From: Aliikangiella marina
GTDB taxonomy: Bacteria > Pseudomonadota > Gammaproteobacteria > Enterobacterales > Kangiellaceae
Direction of reading: 5' to 3'
DNA length: 64,000 nt
Assembly: GCF_007004765.1 (NCBI RefSeq)
Contig: NZ_VIKR01000001.1
Span: 1,116,001 to 1,180,000, forward strand
Shown here: in pieces, positions 62,879 to 64,000 of the stretch
Layout: each line of letters starts with the position of its first letter
How positions within the stretch are numbered: position 1 is the first letter of the stretch
The notes under the pieces: model-generated
Databases searched by the model: none
The model's input: the letters and a program-made list of their open reading frames with translations, nothing else
What the model was told of the DNA's origin: nothing
Position numbers and translations under genes: made by a program

Positions 62879-62907
62879 GCGCTAGTCGAATAAGTGGTAA
62901 ACATTTT

Positions 62908-62937
62908 AGGTGCGTAAAAAAGACTTATGCACCTTTT
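62908..62937 (+). terminator. Intrinsic terminator after merR
   Basis: AGGTGC and GCACCT arms with TAA/TTA extending the stem, ending in TTTT. The loop is A-rich. Confidence 0.7.
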
Positions 62938-63075
62938 CCATCCTAACAACACAATCTAGACTATCGAAACCGCATTCAGCGGGCCAGTGCATCTAAAAAA
63001 ATTAACTTTTAACTTAGCTGCGCCGCAGACTTCAAGTAGATCGAGGAAGACATTCATTTGAGTATTTTTAATGCT

Positions 63076-63993
63076 CTACATAAGCTCTATAAACTGGCTC
63101 TTTTGTATACTGTTGTCAATATATCTTAGTGCAGACTTTGGATCTTGCCATCCAACGTATTCCATCAGCGCTTTTAGGCTCCATCCATTTTCTGAGGCCC
63201 AAGACGCAAAACCTCTTCTTAATGAATGACTAGAGTATTGTTCAGGCATGGAAATTGATGCTTTCTTAAACAGAGAACGAAGCAAAGGAACAATACTATT
63301 GGGATTAAGTGCTTTATCACTGACTTGTCCCCAGCGATTAATCGCTCGAAACACTGGGCCTGCTTCTATTTTCGCTAGCCCTATCCAGTCTTGGTAAGCT
63401 TTGACAGGGCATAAATGTTTCAGCGCAGGCGCATAATAGGCACGTCCTACTGATTGTTTATCTCCCTTAGAGCGGGGGAGATACAGTTCTAATCCATTGT
63501 TTGGCGCCACGTTTATAAATTCAGTATTCAGCCGACATAACTCATCACTACGAAATCCTCGCCAAAACCCTAGTAAAACAAGCGCCTTATCGCGATAGCT
63601 TACCAATGAGAGGGGGTTGTCTGCGATTTCTTGTTCCAAATAATCAACAATTTGCGATAACGGCTCGAGTTGTAACGGCTTAGCTTGTTTAGGATTAACA
63701 GGGTGTAGCTCTCTGATCCCTTTTAAAACCTTTTTAACCAAGGAGGACTTAGTTGGATCAGGAAAGCCTTGATCGATATGCCATCGGGCAAGAGCAGCGG
63801 CTCGTTGCTTTAACGTAGTAAAGGCTAAAGTTTCAGCATGATCAGCTAAGTATTCAGCAATATTATTAGCCGTTGCCGGCAGGAAACCACCCCAGGTAAC
63901 TTCATAGTGTTCGATCGCGCTTTGATAACTACGGCGCGTATTGTCACGCGTTGCTGCCTGGATGTACTGGTTGATTTTTGATGATTGACTCAA
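63076..63993 (-). CDS. Tyrosine recombinase (TnpI/integrase-like)
   Basis: 305 residues from a TTG close to the window edge; the true start may lie outside. The N-terminal SAM-like domain is AATRDNTRRSYQSAIEHYEVTWGGFLPATANNIAEYLA. Catalytic residues: Arg in GFWRGFRSDELCRL (about 144), His-xx-Arg in SHSLRRGFAS (about 256), Trp in VGWQDPKSA and Tyr in LRYIDN (about 291). It belongs to the small integrases found in Tn3-like and other elements, where they resolve cointegrates. It may be the resolvase for the tnpA element, placed at the far end. Confidence 0.85.
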   Translation of the reverse strand: MSQSSKINQYIQAATRDNTRRSYQSAIEHYEVTWGGFLPATANNIAEYLADHAETLAFTTLKQRAAALARWHIDQGFPDPTKSSLVKKVLKGIRELHPVNPKQAKPLQLEPLSQIVDYLEQEIADNPLSLVSYRDKALVLLGFWRGFRSDELCRLNTEFINVAPNNGLELYLPRSKGDKQSVGRAYYAPALKHLCPVKAYQDWIGLAKIEAGPVFRAINRWGQVSDKALNPNSIVPLLRSLFKKASISMPEQYSSHSLRRGFASWASENGWSLKALMEYVGWQDPKSALRYIDNSIQKSQFIELM

Positions 63994-64000
63994 TTTTGCC

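Larger units (their letters stand above)
42655..64000. mobile_element. Tn3-family transposon (left end in window, right end not seen)
   Basis: A GGGG-starting end in an interrupted gene, tnpA, and a long run of accessory genes point to one large transposon: sprT-like, helicase, XRE, Cd/Zn/Co efflux, a mer-type cluster and a tyrosine recombinase. No right inverted repeat matching the left one was found before 64000. The element may be longer than 21 kb, or the right part may hold a second nested or adjacent element; mntP, for instance, could be chromosomal. Confidence 0.5.

Noticed and set aside
63088-63100. Third copy of the 20-bp repeat
   Set aside because: Only ATAAACTGGCT matches, inside the recombinase coding sequence; chance is enough.
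1-64000. CRISPR arrays, rRNA or tRNA genes
   Set aside because: No regularly spaced repeat series and no recognisable tRNA or rRNA sequence were noticed in reading the window; a dedicated scan could not be run.

Overview
The window is a gammaproteobacterial chromosome segment of low-to-moderate GC with a large mobile element at its right. The block comEC, exbB, exbD, msbA, lpxK, trm112-like, kdsB, LMW-PTP next to rne is typical of marine Gammaproteobacteria. Together with imuA-imuB-dnaE2, twin bacterioferritins and TTG/GTG starts, it suggests an Oceanospirillales/Kangiellaceae-like heterotroph. This placement is an inference from gene content, not a database result.

Layout of the chromosomal part. 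(1) 1-7100: a 5'-truncated HDOD protein; a rhodanese divergent from an RND exporter / LolA-like / outer-membrane-barrel operon that ends in a DUF2892 gene; then a BigR/YgaV-type ArsR regulator. Together these suggest a sulfide/persulfide-responsive envelope function. (2) 7388-8725: bfd behind a Fur-box-like dyad, and two complementary bacterioferritin subunits, one heme-type and one ferroxidase-type. (3) 8742-17218: DUF2062, then comEC and the compact envelope operon from exbB to the phosphatase, with msbA, lpxK, trm112-like and kdsB overlapping or nearly so. (4) 17336-20242: rne with a leader of up to 950 bp. (5) 21193-23934: DUF1315, an LOR/SDH-like dehydrogenase and a DUF4382 lipoprotein. 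(6) 24071-29765: the imuA-imuB-dnaE2 mutagenesis cassette, with a perfect 16-bp palindrome upstream. (7) 30042-42415: a PAS chemoreceptor, an ArsC-like phosphatase, an exported methyltransferase, an M24 lipoprotein, orphan solute-binding proteins, rsgA, an HDOD protein and an AbgT transporter.

At 42655 a Tn3-family element starts with GGGG inside a lipoprotein gene, of which only the signal peptide and lipobox remain. From there to the right edge the content looks acquired: tnpA preceded closely by a sprT-like gene; a helicase with a winged-helix partner; a controller-protein-like XRE regulator with a C-box-like operator; a CadR-like/CDF pair; a complete czcICBA-D set; a small variable stretch (transglutaminase-like, tiny membrane protein, AraC); mntP; a merR-merT-merP-GDCCVxC cluster without merA; and a tyrosine recombinase. 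No matching right inverted repeat was found, so the element probably continues past 64000, making it at least 21 kb, although nested or adjacent elements cannot be excluded.

The best candidate for an undescribed system is the C-protein-like regulator / winged-helix protein / DExH helicase / SprT-like metalloprotease module at about 45950-49455. It sits between tnpA and the metal genes, has a restriction-modification-style operator, and has no restriction or modification gene beside it.
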